From assembly GCF_923079645.1 (NCBI RefSeq), contig NZ_CAKLPY010000001.1, forward strand, positions 1,694,001-1,758,000: a stretch of 64,000 nucleotides of DNA, read 5' to 3'. The translations under genes and the position numbers were made by a program. Shown here in pieces: positions 16,434 to 23,759 of the stretch; the stretch's first letter is position 1; every line of letters starts with the position of its first letter. The notes beneath the pieces were generated by a model that was not told the origin of the DNA, searched no databases, and saw only the letters and a list, made by a program, of their open reading frames with translations. The DNA comes from Emticicia aquatica (lineage in GTDB: Bacteria > Bacteroidota > Bacteroidia > Cytophagales > Spirosomataceae).

Positions 16434-17036
16434 TCAATCTTCTTCAAGAATTTCAAGAATTTCACTCAATTCATCATAATCTTTGTAACCTGGTCTGATT
16501 TCGTTACTTCCTTTTAGAGCAATACCTTTTACTGGCATTTCTGTCAAAAGCTCGGTTACATTGTTGGAAGTAACACCAAAATCTAATACAATTGGATAAT
16601 TAAAAGCATATTCTTTTAAAGTATAGCGTGCAAAATCTGAAAGTTCACCTCCATCTACCAAAAAGAATTCGACAAATTGTGAATATCTTTCTAAATAATC
16701 TTCAAGATAAGCACTTTCAAAATCTAATTTAAGGATTATTGGTTTACCTAAATCAGTGATTTGTGGTAAAAGTGTAGCATCTGTAATTTGTAAAATATCA
16801 ATTTCATAAGCCTGCAAAAAAGCCTTAATCTCTTCATAATCAACACTTTGAGTTTCTCCAACAATTAAAATACCAGCCACCCAAGATTTAATTTCTTTCA
16901 TTTTTTCGGGCGAAGTATAATCAATTGAATGTTTATCCATCACAAATCCAATCATCTCCACTCCCATTCCAGCACAATACCGTGCATCTGAAAGATTGGT
17001 TACATTACTAACTTTTACGAGTGTTTTTAAAGCCAT
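16434..17036 (-). CDS. TrpF-like (beta/alpha)8 protein lacking the catalytic cysteine
   Basis: 200 residues resembling phosphoribosylanthranilate isomerase along its whole length: KVSNVTNLSDARYCAGMGVEMIGFV aligns with the family KICG...DA..A...GAD.IGFVF block, FFLVDGG near residue 128 fits the catalytic-Asp strand, IVLDFGVTSNNV fits the LAGGL..NV phosphate loop, and RPGYKD matches the family's terminal PG.KD. At the position of the essential general-base Cys in KICG there is Ser10. No other trp genes are nearby. It may therefore be a divergent or repurposed isomerase. Fold assignment fairly sure, activity doubtful. Confidence 0.7.
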   Translation of the reverse strand: MALKTLVKVSNVTNLSDARYCAGMGVEMIGFVMDKHSIDYTSPEKMKEIKSWVAGILIVGETQSVDYEEIKAFLQAYEIDILQITDATLLPQITDLGKPIILKLDFESAYLEDYLERYSQFVEFFLVDGGELSDFARYTLKEYAFNYPIVLDFGVTSNNVTELLTEMPVKGIALKGSNEIRPGYKDYDELSEILEILEED

Positions 17037-17104
17037 TATCTGTTAAATTCAATTTTTGAAGTCCAAATTTACCTCAGAACTATTCACAATCAAATTCTGT
17101 TAAG

Positions 17105-17112
17105 TATTTTTG
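17105..17112 (+). promoter_or_regulatory. Bacteroidota -7 promoter element of mnmA
   Basis: TATTTTTG matches TAnnTTTG exactly. Transcription would start near 17119, giving a leader of about 43 bases that contains the anticodon-arm-like hairpin at 17133-17149. Confidence 0.5.
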
Positions 17113-17132
17113 TACAAAATTATATCTAAACG

Positions 17133-17149
17133 GTGGGCTTTGAACCCAC
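17133..17149 (+). promoter_or_regulatory. anticodon-arm-like hairpin in the mnmA leader
   Basis: GTGGG-CTTTGAA-CCCAC is a perfect 5-bp, GC-rich stem with a 7-base loop, which is the geometry of a tRNA anticodon arm. Read as positions 32-38 the loop places U at 33, UUG at 34-36 and A at 37, the layout of tRNA-Gln(UUG), one of the three tRNAs whose U34 MnmA thiolates. It ends 12 bases before the ATG. Stem and geometry are seen; regulatory meaning is inference. Confidence 0.5.
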
Positions 17150-17161
17150 GCAGTAATCAAA

Positions 17162-18283
17162 ATGAGCAAACACGGACGTATTTTAGTCGCCATGAGTGGC
17201 GGCATTGACAGCTCTTTAGCGGCTGTTCTTCTACACGAACAAGGTTATGAAGTAATTGGCATGACCATGAAAACTTGGGATTACGCTTCCTCAGGCGGTA
17301 GCAAAAAAGAAACAGGTTGTTGTAGCCTCGACTCAATCAATGATGCAAGAAACATTGCTGTTAATTTAGGATTCCCACATTATATATTAGATATTCGAGA
17401 AGAATTTGGCGATTATGTAATTGACCATTTTACTGGTGAATATTTGGAAGGAAGAACACCAAACCCTTGTGTACTTTGCAATACACACATCAAATGGGAT
17501 GCTTTGTTGAGGCGAGCTGATAAATTGGATTGTGAATTTATAGCCACTGGACATTATGCAAATATTCGAGAAGAAAATTCAAGATTTGTCATTTCGAAGG
17601 GAATCGATACTTGGAAAGACCAAAGTTATGTACTTTGGGGCGTTTCGCAAGATAGTCTTTCTCGTACGAAATTACCATTGGGTCATTTGAAAAAATCAGA
17701 AATCAGACAAATGGCAACCGATAAAGAATTTTATGATTTAGTAAATAAAAAAGAATCTTACGAAATTTGTTTCGTACCTGATAACGATTATCGTGGATTT
17801 TTGAAACGTCGGGTTGAAGGTTTAGAAGAAAGTGTGAAAGGCGGAAATTTTGTATTTGAAGATGGAACAGTTGTTGGAAAACATGAAGGTTATCCATTTT
17901 ATACCATTGGGCAAAGAAAAGGTCTTGGAATTGCTCTAGGAAGCCCTGTTTTTGTCACTGAAATCAGGAAAGAAACCAACGAAGTTGTATTAGGAAAAGA
18001 AAAAGAACTTGATAAAGACGGCATGATGGTTGGAAAATTAGTCATGCAAAAATATGCAGATTTACAAGGAAAACCTTTGGAAACCGTTACAAAAGTAAGA
18101 TATAAACATGATGGTTCGCCTGCTCAAATTATCCAAGAAGGAGATAAAATGAAGGTTTTATTTCACGAACCAGTAAGTGCTATTGCACCTGGACAAGCGG
18201 CTGTTTTTTATGAGGGCGACGATGTTGTTGGCGGCGGATGGATATTAAAAAGTTTTAGGAACGATGATTTTACCATGAATTAA
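17162..18283 (+). CDS. mnmA: tRNA 2-thiouridine(34) synthase MnmA
   Basis: 373 residues, full length. Thiolates U34 of tRNA-Lys, -Glu and -Gln using persulfide sulfur. PP-loop AMSGGIDSS (about 10-18); the GMTMKTWD block; the catalytic Cys103 in NPCVLCN and persulfide Cys203 in SYEICFVPD, both intact; ATGHYA; and a C-terminal beta-barrel part with YTIGQRKGLG and PGQAAVFYEGD. Cytosolic. Divergent from the TrpF-like gene across a 125-bp gap that contains the promoter and the leader hairpin. A terminator follows. Confidence 0.96.
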   Translation: MSKHGRILVAMSGGIDSSLAAVLLHEQGYEVIGMTMKTWDYASSGGSKKETGCCSLDSINDARNIAVNLGFPHYILDIREEFGDYVIDHFTGEYLEGRTPNPCVLCNTHIKWDALLRRADKLDCEFIATGHYANIREENSRFVISKGIDTWKDQSYVLWGVSQDSLSRTKLPLGHLKKSEIRQMATDKEFYDLVNKKESYEICFVPDNDYRGFLKRRVEGLEESVKGGNFVFEDGTVVGKHEGYPFYTIGQRKGLGIALGSPVFVTEIRKETNEVVLGKEKELDKDGMMVGKLVMQKYADLQGKPLETVTKVRYKHDGSPAQIIQEGDKMKVLFHEPVSAIAPGQAAVFYEGDDVVGGGWILKSFRNDDFTMN

Positions 18284-18296
18284 TAAGATTTTACGT

Positions 18297-18328
18297 AAGC
18301 CCTCTTCAAATTTGTTGAGGGCTTTTTT
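18297..18328 (+). terminator. rho-independent terminator of mnmA
   Basis: Stem AAGCCCTC / GAGGGCTT enclosing an inner CAA/TTG pair, followed by a T-run, 14 bases after the stop codon. Confidence 0.88.
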
Positions 18329-18404
18329 GATATAATTTTTATGATTATCTAACAAGATTTCTATTCAAAATCCGTTATATTCAATAATATTCAAACTATA
18401 TTTT

Positions 18405-20045
18405 ATGAAAAGGATTCTACTCGCTACTATTATTATTTTATCCACATTTACAACTTTCGCTCAAAATCAATATTTTGTATTGTTCAAAGACAAAACGAAT
18501 TCTCCTTATTCAATCAATCGTCCGAAAGAATTTCTATCTGACCGCTCAATTGAGCGACGTAAAAAACAGAATATTGCTATTATTGAAAGAGATTTACCAC
18601 CAAATCCAAGTTATTTGACCGAAATAGCTAAAACTGGAGCTAAAATCTTGTATAAATCTCGTTGGATAAATGGAGCGTTGATTCAAACAAATGCTACAAC
18701 TTTGGATAAGATTTTAAAATTATCATTTGTTCGAGGTTTAGAAGGCAAAGGTGATATTCGTAACGCACGTCAAAACGATGAAAATCAAGTTTTCAAGACA
18801 AAAAATAAATTTGAAAATGAAGAAACATTTGATAATGGCTTTTCTCAAAATCAATTAGCCATGCTTGGTGCTGATAAAATGCACCAAAAAGGTTATCATG
18901 GCGAAGGAATGTTGATTGGTGTTTTAGATTCGGGTTTTCTGAATGCCAATAAGTTATCTTTTTTCACCGATTTATTCAACGAAAAAAGAGTGATAGCTAC
19001 TTGGGATTTTGTCAATAATGAAACAAATGTTTTTAATGACCACAGTCATGGCACAAGCGTGCTTTCATGTATGGCTGCATTTGAAAACGGCAAAATTGTT
19101 GGAACAGCCTACAAAGCAAATTATTTATTGCTAACCACCGAAGATATTAATTCCGAAACAAAACGAGAAGAAGCTAATTGGTTGTTTGGTGCTGAAATGG
19201 CTGATAGCATTGGTGTTGACGTTATTAATACATCGTTGGGATATACCGAATTTGATAATCCAAGTCAAGATTATAAATATTCCGACATGAATGGAGACCG
19301 TGCATTGGCTACTCGTGCAGCAGATTGGGCAGCTCAAACAGGCATTTTGGTGGTTGCATCTGCAGGAAATGAAGGGTCAGCTAGTTGGAAATATGTAGGA
19401 ACGCCTGCAGATGCAGATTCTATTATTACAGTTGGTGCGGTGGCAAATACTTTAAATATTGCATCTTTTAGTTCTTTTGGACCTTCGGCCGATGGTAGAA
19501 TTAAGCCAGAACTTTCTGCACAAGGAGCAGGAACAACCGTTGGTGCAACTAATGGAGCAGTAACAACCAGCAATGGCACTTCATTTTCTTCACCTTTGAT
19601 GGCAGGATTTGCTACAGGATTTTGGCAAGCTTTTCCAAAACTAACTAACATGCAAGTGCGAGAATATTTGATTCGTTCGGCAAGCCAATATGCAACGCCT
19701 GATAACAGAGTTGGTTATGGAATCCCTAATTTTGATAAAGCTTTCGAAATTGCAGAATTAGAATCTTTGATTGCTGAATTAAAAAAATCTGGACAAGATG
19801 TTGTAGTTTTCCCTAATCCATTTAACGACCCTCAAGGCGTAAAAATTTGGATTTTAAAAAACCAAGCTGGTGATAATTTTGAATATTCGTTAACAGATTT
19901 TACAGGAAAAACCGTTTGGAGTTTTGCCACCAAAGAAAGTAAAATTAATTTACCTATTTTCAAAAGTGACTTACCACAAGCAACTTACGTTTTGAAAGTT
20001 ACGGCTGAAAATCTTAATTTTACTACTAAAATAGTAAAAGAATAA
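18405..20045 (+). CDS. secreted subtilisin-like (S8) serine protease with T9SS sorting domain
   Basis: 546 residues. Signal peptide MKRILLATIIILSTFTTFAQ; an inhibitor-like propeptide region (about 20-130, YFVLFKDKTNSPYSI...); S8 catalytic domain with Asp175 in GVLDSGF, His215 in DHSHGTSVLS and Ser393 in NGTSFSSPLMAG, all intact. The last ~80 residues (VVVFPNPFND ... ATYVLKVTAENLNFTTKIVKE read in pieces) form a type A T9SS sorting domain, so the enzyme is exported through the type IX system to the surface or medium. Monocistronic, terminator downstream. Confidence 0.93.
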   Translation: MKRILLATIIILSTFTTFAQNQYFVLFKDKTNSPYSINRPKEFLSDRSIERRKKQNIAIIERDLPPNPSYLTEIAKTGAKILYKSRWINGALIQTNATTLDKILKLSFVRGLEGKGDIRNARQNDENQVFKTKNKFENEETFDNGFSQNQLAMLGADKMHQKGYHGEGMLIGVLDSGFLNANKLSFFTDLFNEKRVIATWDFVNNETNVFNDHSHGTSVLSCMAAFENGKIVGTAYKANYLLLTTEDINSETKREEANWLFGAEMADSIGVDVINTSLGYTEFDNPSQDYKYSDMNGDRALATRAADWAAQTGILVVASAGNEGSASWKYVGTPADADSIITVGAVANTLNIASFSSFGPSADGRIKPELSAQGAGTTVGATNGAVTTSNGTSFSSPLMAGFATGFWQAFPKLTNMQVREYLIRSASQYATPDNRVGYGIPNFDKAFEIAELESLIAELKKSGQDVVVFPNPFNDPQGVKIWILKNQAGDNFEYSLTDFTGKTVWSFATKESKINLPIFKSDLPQATYVLKVTAENLNFTTKIVKE

Positions 20046-20054
20046 CTAATATTT

Positions 20055-20093
20055 GCTATGAATTATGAGTAGTTTTGTAATTCATAGCTTTTT
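20055..20093 (+). terminator. rho-independent terminator of the subtilase gene
   Basis: 11-bp arms GCTATGAATTA (20055-20065) and TAATTCATAGC (20078-20088) followed by five Ts. It overlaps the stop codon end of the convergent Nudix gene by 7 bases. Confidence 0.88.
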
Positions 20094-20612
20094 AACCATT
20101 CTCATAATCGAATCTGAATCATTGTATTTGATTACTTTTTCAATCGGAATCCATGCCAGTTCGTTTGATTCTTCAGAAATAATTAATTTTTCGTTTAAAT
20201 CTGCTTCAAATATAAATCTAATGTCATAATGAAAATGTGCTGGCGTTTGCTTTCGTTCAGGAATCAAATGAATATCAACATCAAAAATATTGCTGTTTAA
20301 TACCATAATATTTGTCAAACCAGTTTCTTCTCGTGCTTCTTTTAATGCTACTTTTAAAACATCCGAATCGCCATCACAATGACCGCCAGGCTGAAACCAT
20401 TGATTAAGTTTTCGATGATGAATCAATAAAACATTTTGCCGCAATTTATCAACAATCCATGCCGAACCAGTAATATGTCCAATCAACAGCTCTCTTTTGA
20501 AACAATCTGTATTGTTTTTTACAAATATTATTGTTTCACTTTTCATTTTTGATTCATTACTATCATGCGTTTGATAGTTTTCTAACAAATCGAGTATTTT
20601 TTTTCGGTGCAT
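20082..20612 (-). CDS. Nudix hydrolase
   Basis: 176 residues. Nudix box fits GX5EX7REUXEEXGU closely: a GGHCDGDSD start and ALKEAREETGL end, with the helix Glu residues present. The preceding FQPGGHC strand and the LIHHRKLNQW segment resemble the NUDIX proteins annotated as general NTP or diphosphate hydrolases in Bacteroidota. Substrate cannot be told from sequence. About 25 N-terminal residues precede the fold. Divergent from the DUF2911 gene, with 66 bases between. Confidence 0.9.
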   Translation of the reverse strand: MHRKKILDLLENYQTHDSNESKMKSETIIFVKNNTDCFKRELLIGHITGSAWIVDKLRQNVLLIHHRKLNQWFQPGGHCDGDSDVLKVALKEAREETGLTNIMVLNSNIFDVDIHLIPERKQTPAHFHYDIRFIFEADLNEKLIISEESNELAWIPIEKVIKYNDSDSIMRMVKKL

Positions 20613-20629
20613 ACTTGGAGTTTTATACG

Positions 20630-20637
20630 TAGATTTG
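20630..20637 (+). promoter_or_regulatory. Bacteroidota -7 promoter element of the DUF2911 gene
   Basis: TAGATTTG matches TAnnTTTG, 41 bases before the ATG. Confidence 0.5.
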
Positions 20638-20678
20638 CACGAATTTAGTTCATCAAATCAACAAAATCAGTAAGTCCA

Positions 20679-21557
20679 ATGAAAAAAATTGCTCTTTTAG
20701 CATTAAGTTGCTTATTATCAAGTACTTCTATTTTTGCCCAAATTACACCAGCTCCTAGCCCTGGAGCTGCTATTTCTCAAGTGGTAGGCGTAACCAAAAT
20801 TTCAATTGATTATTCTCGTCCATCTTTAAAAGGTCGTGAGATTTTCGGGAAATTAATTCCATTCGACAAAGTTTATAGAACAGGTGCAAATGGTGCAACC
20901 AAAATCGAAACAACTGGCGATATTACTGTTCAAGGCCAAACTTTGAAAGCAGGGAAATATGCTATCATGTCGATTCCAAATCAAGCAAATTGGACAATTA
21001 TTTTCAGTAAAAACCTAAATGTAAACGAACAAAGTTACAATCAATCTGACGATGTTTTGCGAGTTACGGCTCGTCCTCAAGATATTTCAACTGTTGAGAC
21101 TTTAACTTTTGATTTCTCTGATATAAAAGATGATGCTGCTTCATTAAATTTTAGCTGGGAAAAAACAAAGGTAACTTTGACAATTGGTGTTGATAATGCT
21201 GCAGCGATTGAAAATGCAGTTAACCAAAAGAACAATGAAGCATCGAATACATTCCAACAAGCTGCCGATTATATGCTACAAAAAGGAATGGATTTGAACA
21301 AAGCATTAAGTTTAGTTGATAAATCATTGGGATTAAATGAAAACTTCCGTAATAACTGGATTAAGGCACAAATTCTTGACAAACTTGGCAAACCTTCTGA
21401 TGCGTTAGGTTTTGCATTAAAATCTCAAGCATTAGGTTCGGGTGATGGCTCTTATCAATTTTTTAAAGATGCGATCGAAAAAGGAATTTCAAGCATAAAA
21501 GCTAAAATTCCAGCAATTCCAACGGCTCCAGAAACGCCTAAGAAAAAGAAAAGTTAA
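20679..21557 (+). CDS. DUF2911 exported protein with TPR-like C-terminus
   Basis: 292 residues. Signal peptide MKKIALLALSCLLSSTSIFAQ. DUF2911 domain at about 25-170 with the family block SIDYSRPSLKGREIFGKLIPF, YRTGANGATKIE and LKAGKYAIMSIP. The C-terminal third (about 190-275) reads as helical repeats (AADYMLQKGMDLNKALSLVDKSL, NWIKAQILDKLGKPSDALGFA), a TPR-like arrangement often fused to DUF2911. Periplasmic; biochemical role unknown. Monocistronic between a promoter and a terminator. Confidence 0.9.
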   Translation: MKKIALLALSCLLSSTSIFAQITPAPSPGAAISQVVGVTKISIDYSRPSLKGREIFGKLIPFDKVYRTGANGATKIETTGDITVQGQTLKAGKYAIMSIPNQANWTIIFSKNLNVNEQSYNQSDDVLRVTARPQDISTVETLTFDFSDIKDDAASLNFSWEKTKVTLTIGVDNAAAIENAVNQKNNEASNTFQQAADYMLQKGMDLNKALSLVDKSLGLNENFRNNWIKAQILDKLGKPSDALGFALKSQALGSGDGSYQFFKDAIEKGISSIKAKIPAIPTAPETPKKKKS

Positions 21558-21592
21558 TTATCAGATTCGATACGACATTAAAATTTTAACAG

Positions 21593-21624
21593 AAACTCCA
21601 AGTTTTCGGACTTGGAGTTTTTTT
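21593..21624 (+). terminator. rho-independent terminator of the DUF2911 gene
   Basis: 10-bp stem AAACTCCAAG / CTTGGAGTTT, 8-base loop, then a T-run. Confidence 0.92.
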
Positions 21625-21665
21625 GTTAATCAATTGATTCATATCAATTTTAATTCAAATTTCGT

Positions 21666-21673
21666 TAGCTTTG
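21666..21673 (+). promoter_or_regulatory. Bacteroidota -7 promoter element of the T9SS plug gene
   Basis: TAGCTTTG matches TAnnTTTG and ends 17 bases before ATG 21691. It lies inside the longer reading frame that begins at 21634, which supports the downstream start. Confidence 0.55.
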
Positions 21674-21690
21674 AAAAAACAATTAATTCG

Positions 21691-22977
21691 ATGCGAAACC
21701 TGTTCACGTTATTATTTTTATTTATTCACACACTATTATTTGGCCAAGATAAACAACTCAAATTTGAAGATTTTACTTATGAGTCAAATATAAAAACCGT
21801 TTTACTTTATCCACTTTTAGGTGCTGCGAATGATGCAGCTCGCACACTCAATCCGCCTATTTTGTCGTTACAAGATACTAAAAATCTATGGTTAGAATTT
21901 GATGATTTAAATGCCAACTACGAACAATTTCATGTACGAATTTTGCACTGCACCTACGATTGGAAACAATCTGTTTTATCAGAAATTGAATACATGCCAG
22001 AATATAACGATTTGATAATCAATGATTATAGAGTTTCAAGAAATACTAAAATACCTTATTATCATTATAAAATTGAGATTCCTAAAGTTCTTCTTTCTGG
22101 TAATTATTTATTAGTCGTATGGCGAGGAAGACGAAAAGATGACATTGTTTTGAGTAAAAGATTTATGGTTTACGAAAGCCAAGTGGGTGCTTTCGGTACG
22201 GTTAAGCAAGCCCAAGCACCTTCTAAATTTCGCTCACACCAACAAGTCGATTTTGAAATAAATTATGGCGGTTATCGAATGATGTCGCCTAGAGATGAAC
22301 TAAAAATAGTTGTTCGACAAAACTATCGTTGGGAAAAAACAGCCAAAAATCTTCGGGCATTTAGTGTCAATGAAAGTACCTCAAAATTAGAATTTCGTTT
22401 TTTTGATGATGAAAATACTTTTCCAGCAGGAAATGAATTTCTTTTTTTTGATTCCCGAAGCACTTATAATAAAGGTCAATATATTGCCCAAATTCGTCGT
22501 GGAAAAGAAGATGAAATGTGGGTTTCGCCGCAATCAAATCGAAGTGAAACCGCTTATATTGAAGCCAATGATTTTGATGGAAGTTTTGTTATTGATAACC
22601 GAGAAAGTACAGATGGTGAAGTTGAGGCCGATTATATTTATACAACTTTTGGGCTTAAAACCCACGAACTAGAGGGAGCTAATGAAAAAGTTTATGTCAA
22701 TGGTGGTTTCAATAATTGGAGATTAGATAAAATCAATGAAATGATTTATGACAATAATTTTGGAGGATATACAGCTTCCATTCTACTCAAACAAGGTGTT
22801 TATAATTATATTTTTATTATTCAAAAACCTAATAGTACAACCGATGAAGCATATTTTGAAGGTAATTTTGGTGAAACCCAAAATACCTATGAAATTTTTA
22901 TTTATCATCGCCCAGTTACTGCTCGTGCTGAAAAGCTAGTAGGTTATCACGTGGTTGATTTCAACAAAAAACGTTAG
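21691..22977 (+). CDS. type IX secretion system plug protein (DUF5103)
   Basis: 428 residues from ATG 21691, which opens a signal peptide (MRNLFTLLFLFIHTLLFGQ). Matches the DUF5103 family: FEDFTYESNIKTVLLYP, LWLEFDDLNANYEQFHVRILHCTYDWK, the DYRVSRNTKIPYYHY block, GNYLLVVWR, and the C-terminal VYVNGGFNNWR domain. Members plug the periplasmic face of the SprA translocon while it lacks cargo (established for the family, in Flavobacterium). The T9SS cargo in this window (18405 and 53602) is consistent with that. Confidence 0.87.
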   Translation: MRNLFTLLFLFIHTLLFGQDKQLKFEDFTYESNIKTVLLYPLLGAANDAARTLNPPILSLQDTKNLWLEFDDLNANYEQFHVRILHCTYDWKQSVLSEIEYMPEYNDLIINDYRVSRNTKIPYYHYKIEIPKVLLSGNYLLVVWRGRRKDDIVLSKRFMVYESQVGAFGTVKQAQAPSKFRSHQQVDFEINYGGYRMMSPRDELKIVVRQNYRWEKTAKNLRAFSVNESTSKLEFRFFDDENTFPAGNEFLFFDSRSTYNKGQYIAQIRRGKEDEMWVSPQSNRSETAYIEANDFDGSFVIDNRESTDGEVEADYIYTTFGLKTHELEGANEKVYVNGGFNNWRLDKINEMIYDNNFGGYTASILLKQGVYNYIFIIQKPNSTTDEAYFEGNFGETQNTYEIFIYHRPVTARAEKLVGYHVVDFNKKR

Positions 22978-23107
22978 AAGTTAAATACTGTTGTGAATTT
23001 CAAAAATAACACTTTTATAGAAAATGCATTGTCATTTCTACTTCAACATTCTTCATTCTTGGATAAATATCATTACATTTAAGGTCGATTTTTAACCTTT
23101 AGATTTT

Positions 23108-23743
23108 ATGAAAACTGCACTTGTAGTTGGAGCATCAGGATTAATAGGTAATTTGCTTACAATCAAGTTATTAGAAAGTAATTTCTACGAAAAAACAAAG
23201 ATTATTGTAAGAAAACCGCTTGATATTACTCATCCAAAACTTGAACAAATTATTGTCAATTTTGATAATTTAGAAGAATCCAACATTATTGCGGACGATA
23301 TTTTTTGCTGTCTTGGTTCAACAATGAGACAAGCAGGTTCAAAAGAAAATTTTTATAAAGTTGACTTCACATATCCGCTCAATATTGCAAAAATTGGACT
23401 TAAAAACGGTGCAAAACAGTTTTTAATAGTTACTGCAATGGGAGCAGATGAAAAATCTTTTTTTTATTACAATCGAGTAAAAGGTGAAATTGAAAAAGCA
23501 TTGAGCGACTTGCGTTATCCGACTTTGATTATTTTTAGGCCATCAATGCTATCGGGAGAAAGAAAGGAAAAACGTTTGGGAGAAAAAATCGGAAAAGTGT
23601 TTATGGAGTTTTTCGATGCACTCATTCCAGATAAATATAAAATTATTGAAGGAAGCAAAGTTGCCCAAGCAATGCTAGAATTGGCTCAAAAAGGTATAAA
23701 AAACAAGGACATTTTTGAGTCTGGAAGTTTACAAAAATATTAA
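23108..23743 (+). CDS. atypical SDR / NAD(P)-binding oxidoreductase (HTATIP2-like)
   Basis: 211 residues, complete small Rossmann protein. Nucleotide-binding GASGLIGN near residue 8 (GxxGxxG), DDIFCCLGSTMRQAGS with family CLG(T/S)T, then NFYKVDFTYP, VTAMGAD, and the YNRVKGEIE motif with Tyr and Lys in the SDR spacing. Related to HTATIP2/YbjT-type proteins that bind NADPH. Substrate unknown. The following glycosidase gene begins 16 bases after its stop, so the two may be co-transcribed. Confidence 0.87.
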   Translation: MKTALVVGASGLIGNLLTIKLLESNFYEKTKIIVRKPLDITHPKLEQIIVNFDNLEESNIIADDIFCCLGSTMRQAGSKENFYKVDFTYPLNIAKIGLKNGAKQFLIVTAMGADEKSFFYYNRVKGEIEKALSDLRYPTLIIFRPSMLSGERKEKRLGEKIGKVFMEFFDALIPDKYKIIEGSKVAQAMLELAQKGIKNKDIFESGSLQKY

Positions 23744-23759
23744 TAAAATTTATTCTCGA

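Noticed and set aside
17128..17155. The anticodon-like hairpin before mnmA as part of a tRNA gene
   Set aside because: No acceptor, D or T arm can be built around it: the flanks are AT-rich and neither a T-loop GTTCGA nor a terminal stem is present. It is therefore listed as a leader element and not as a tRNA.
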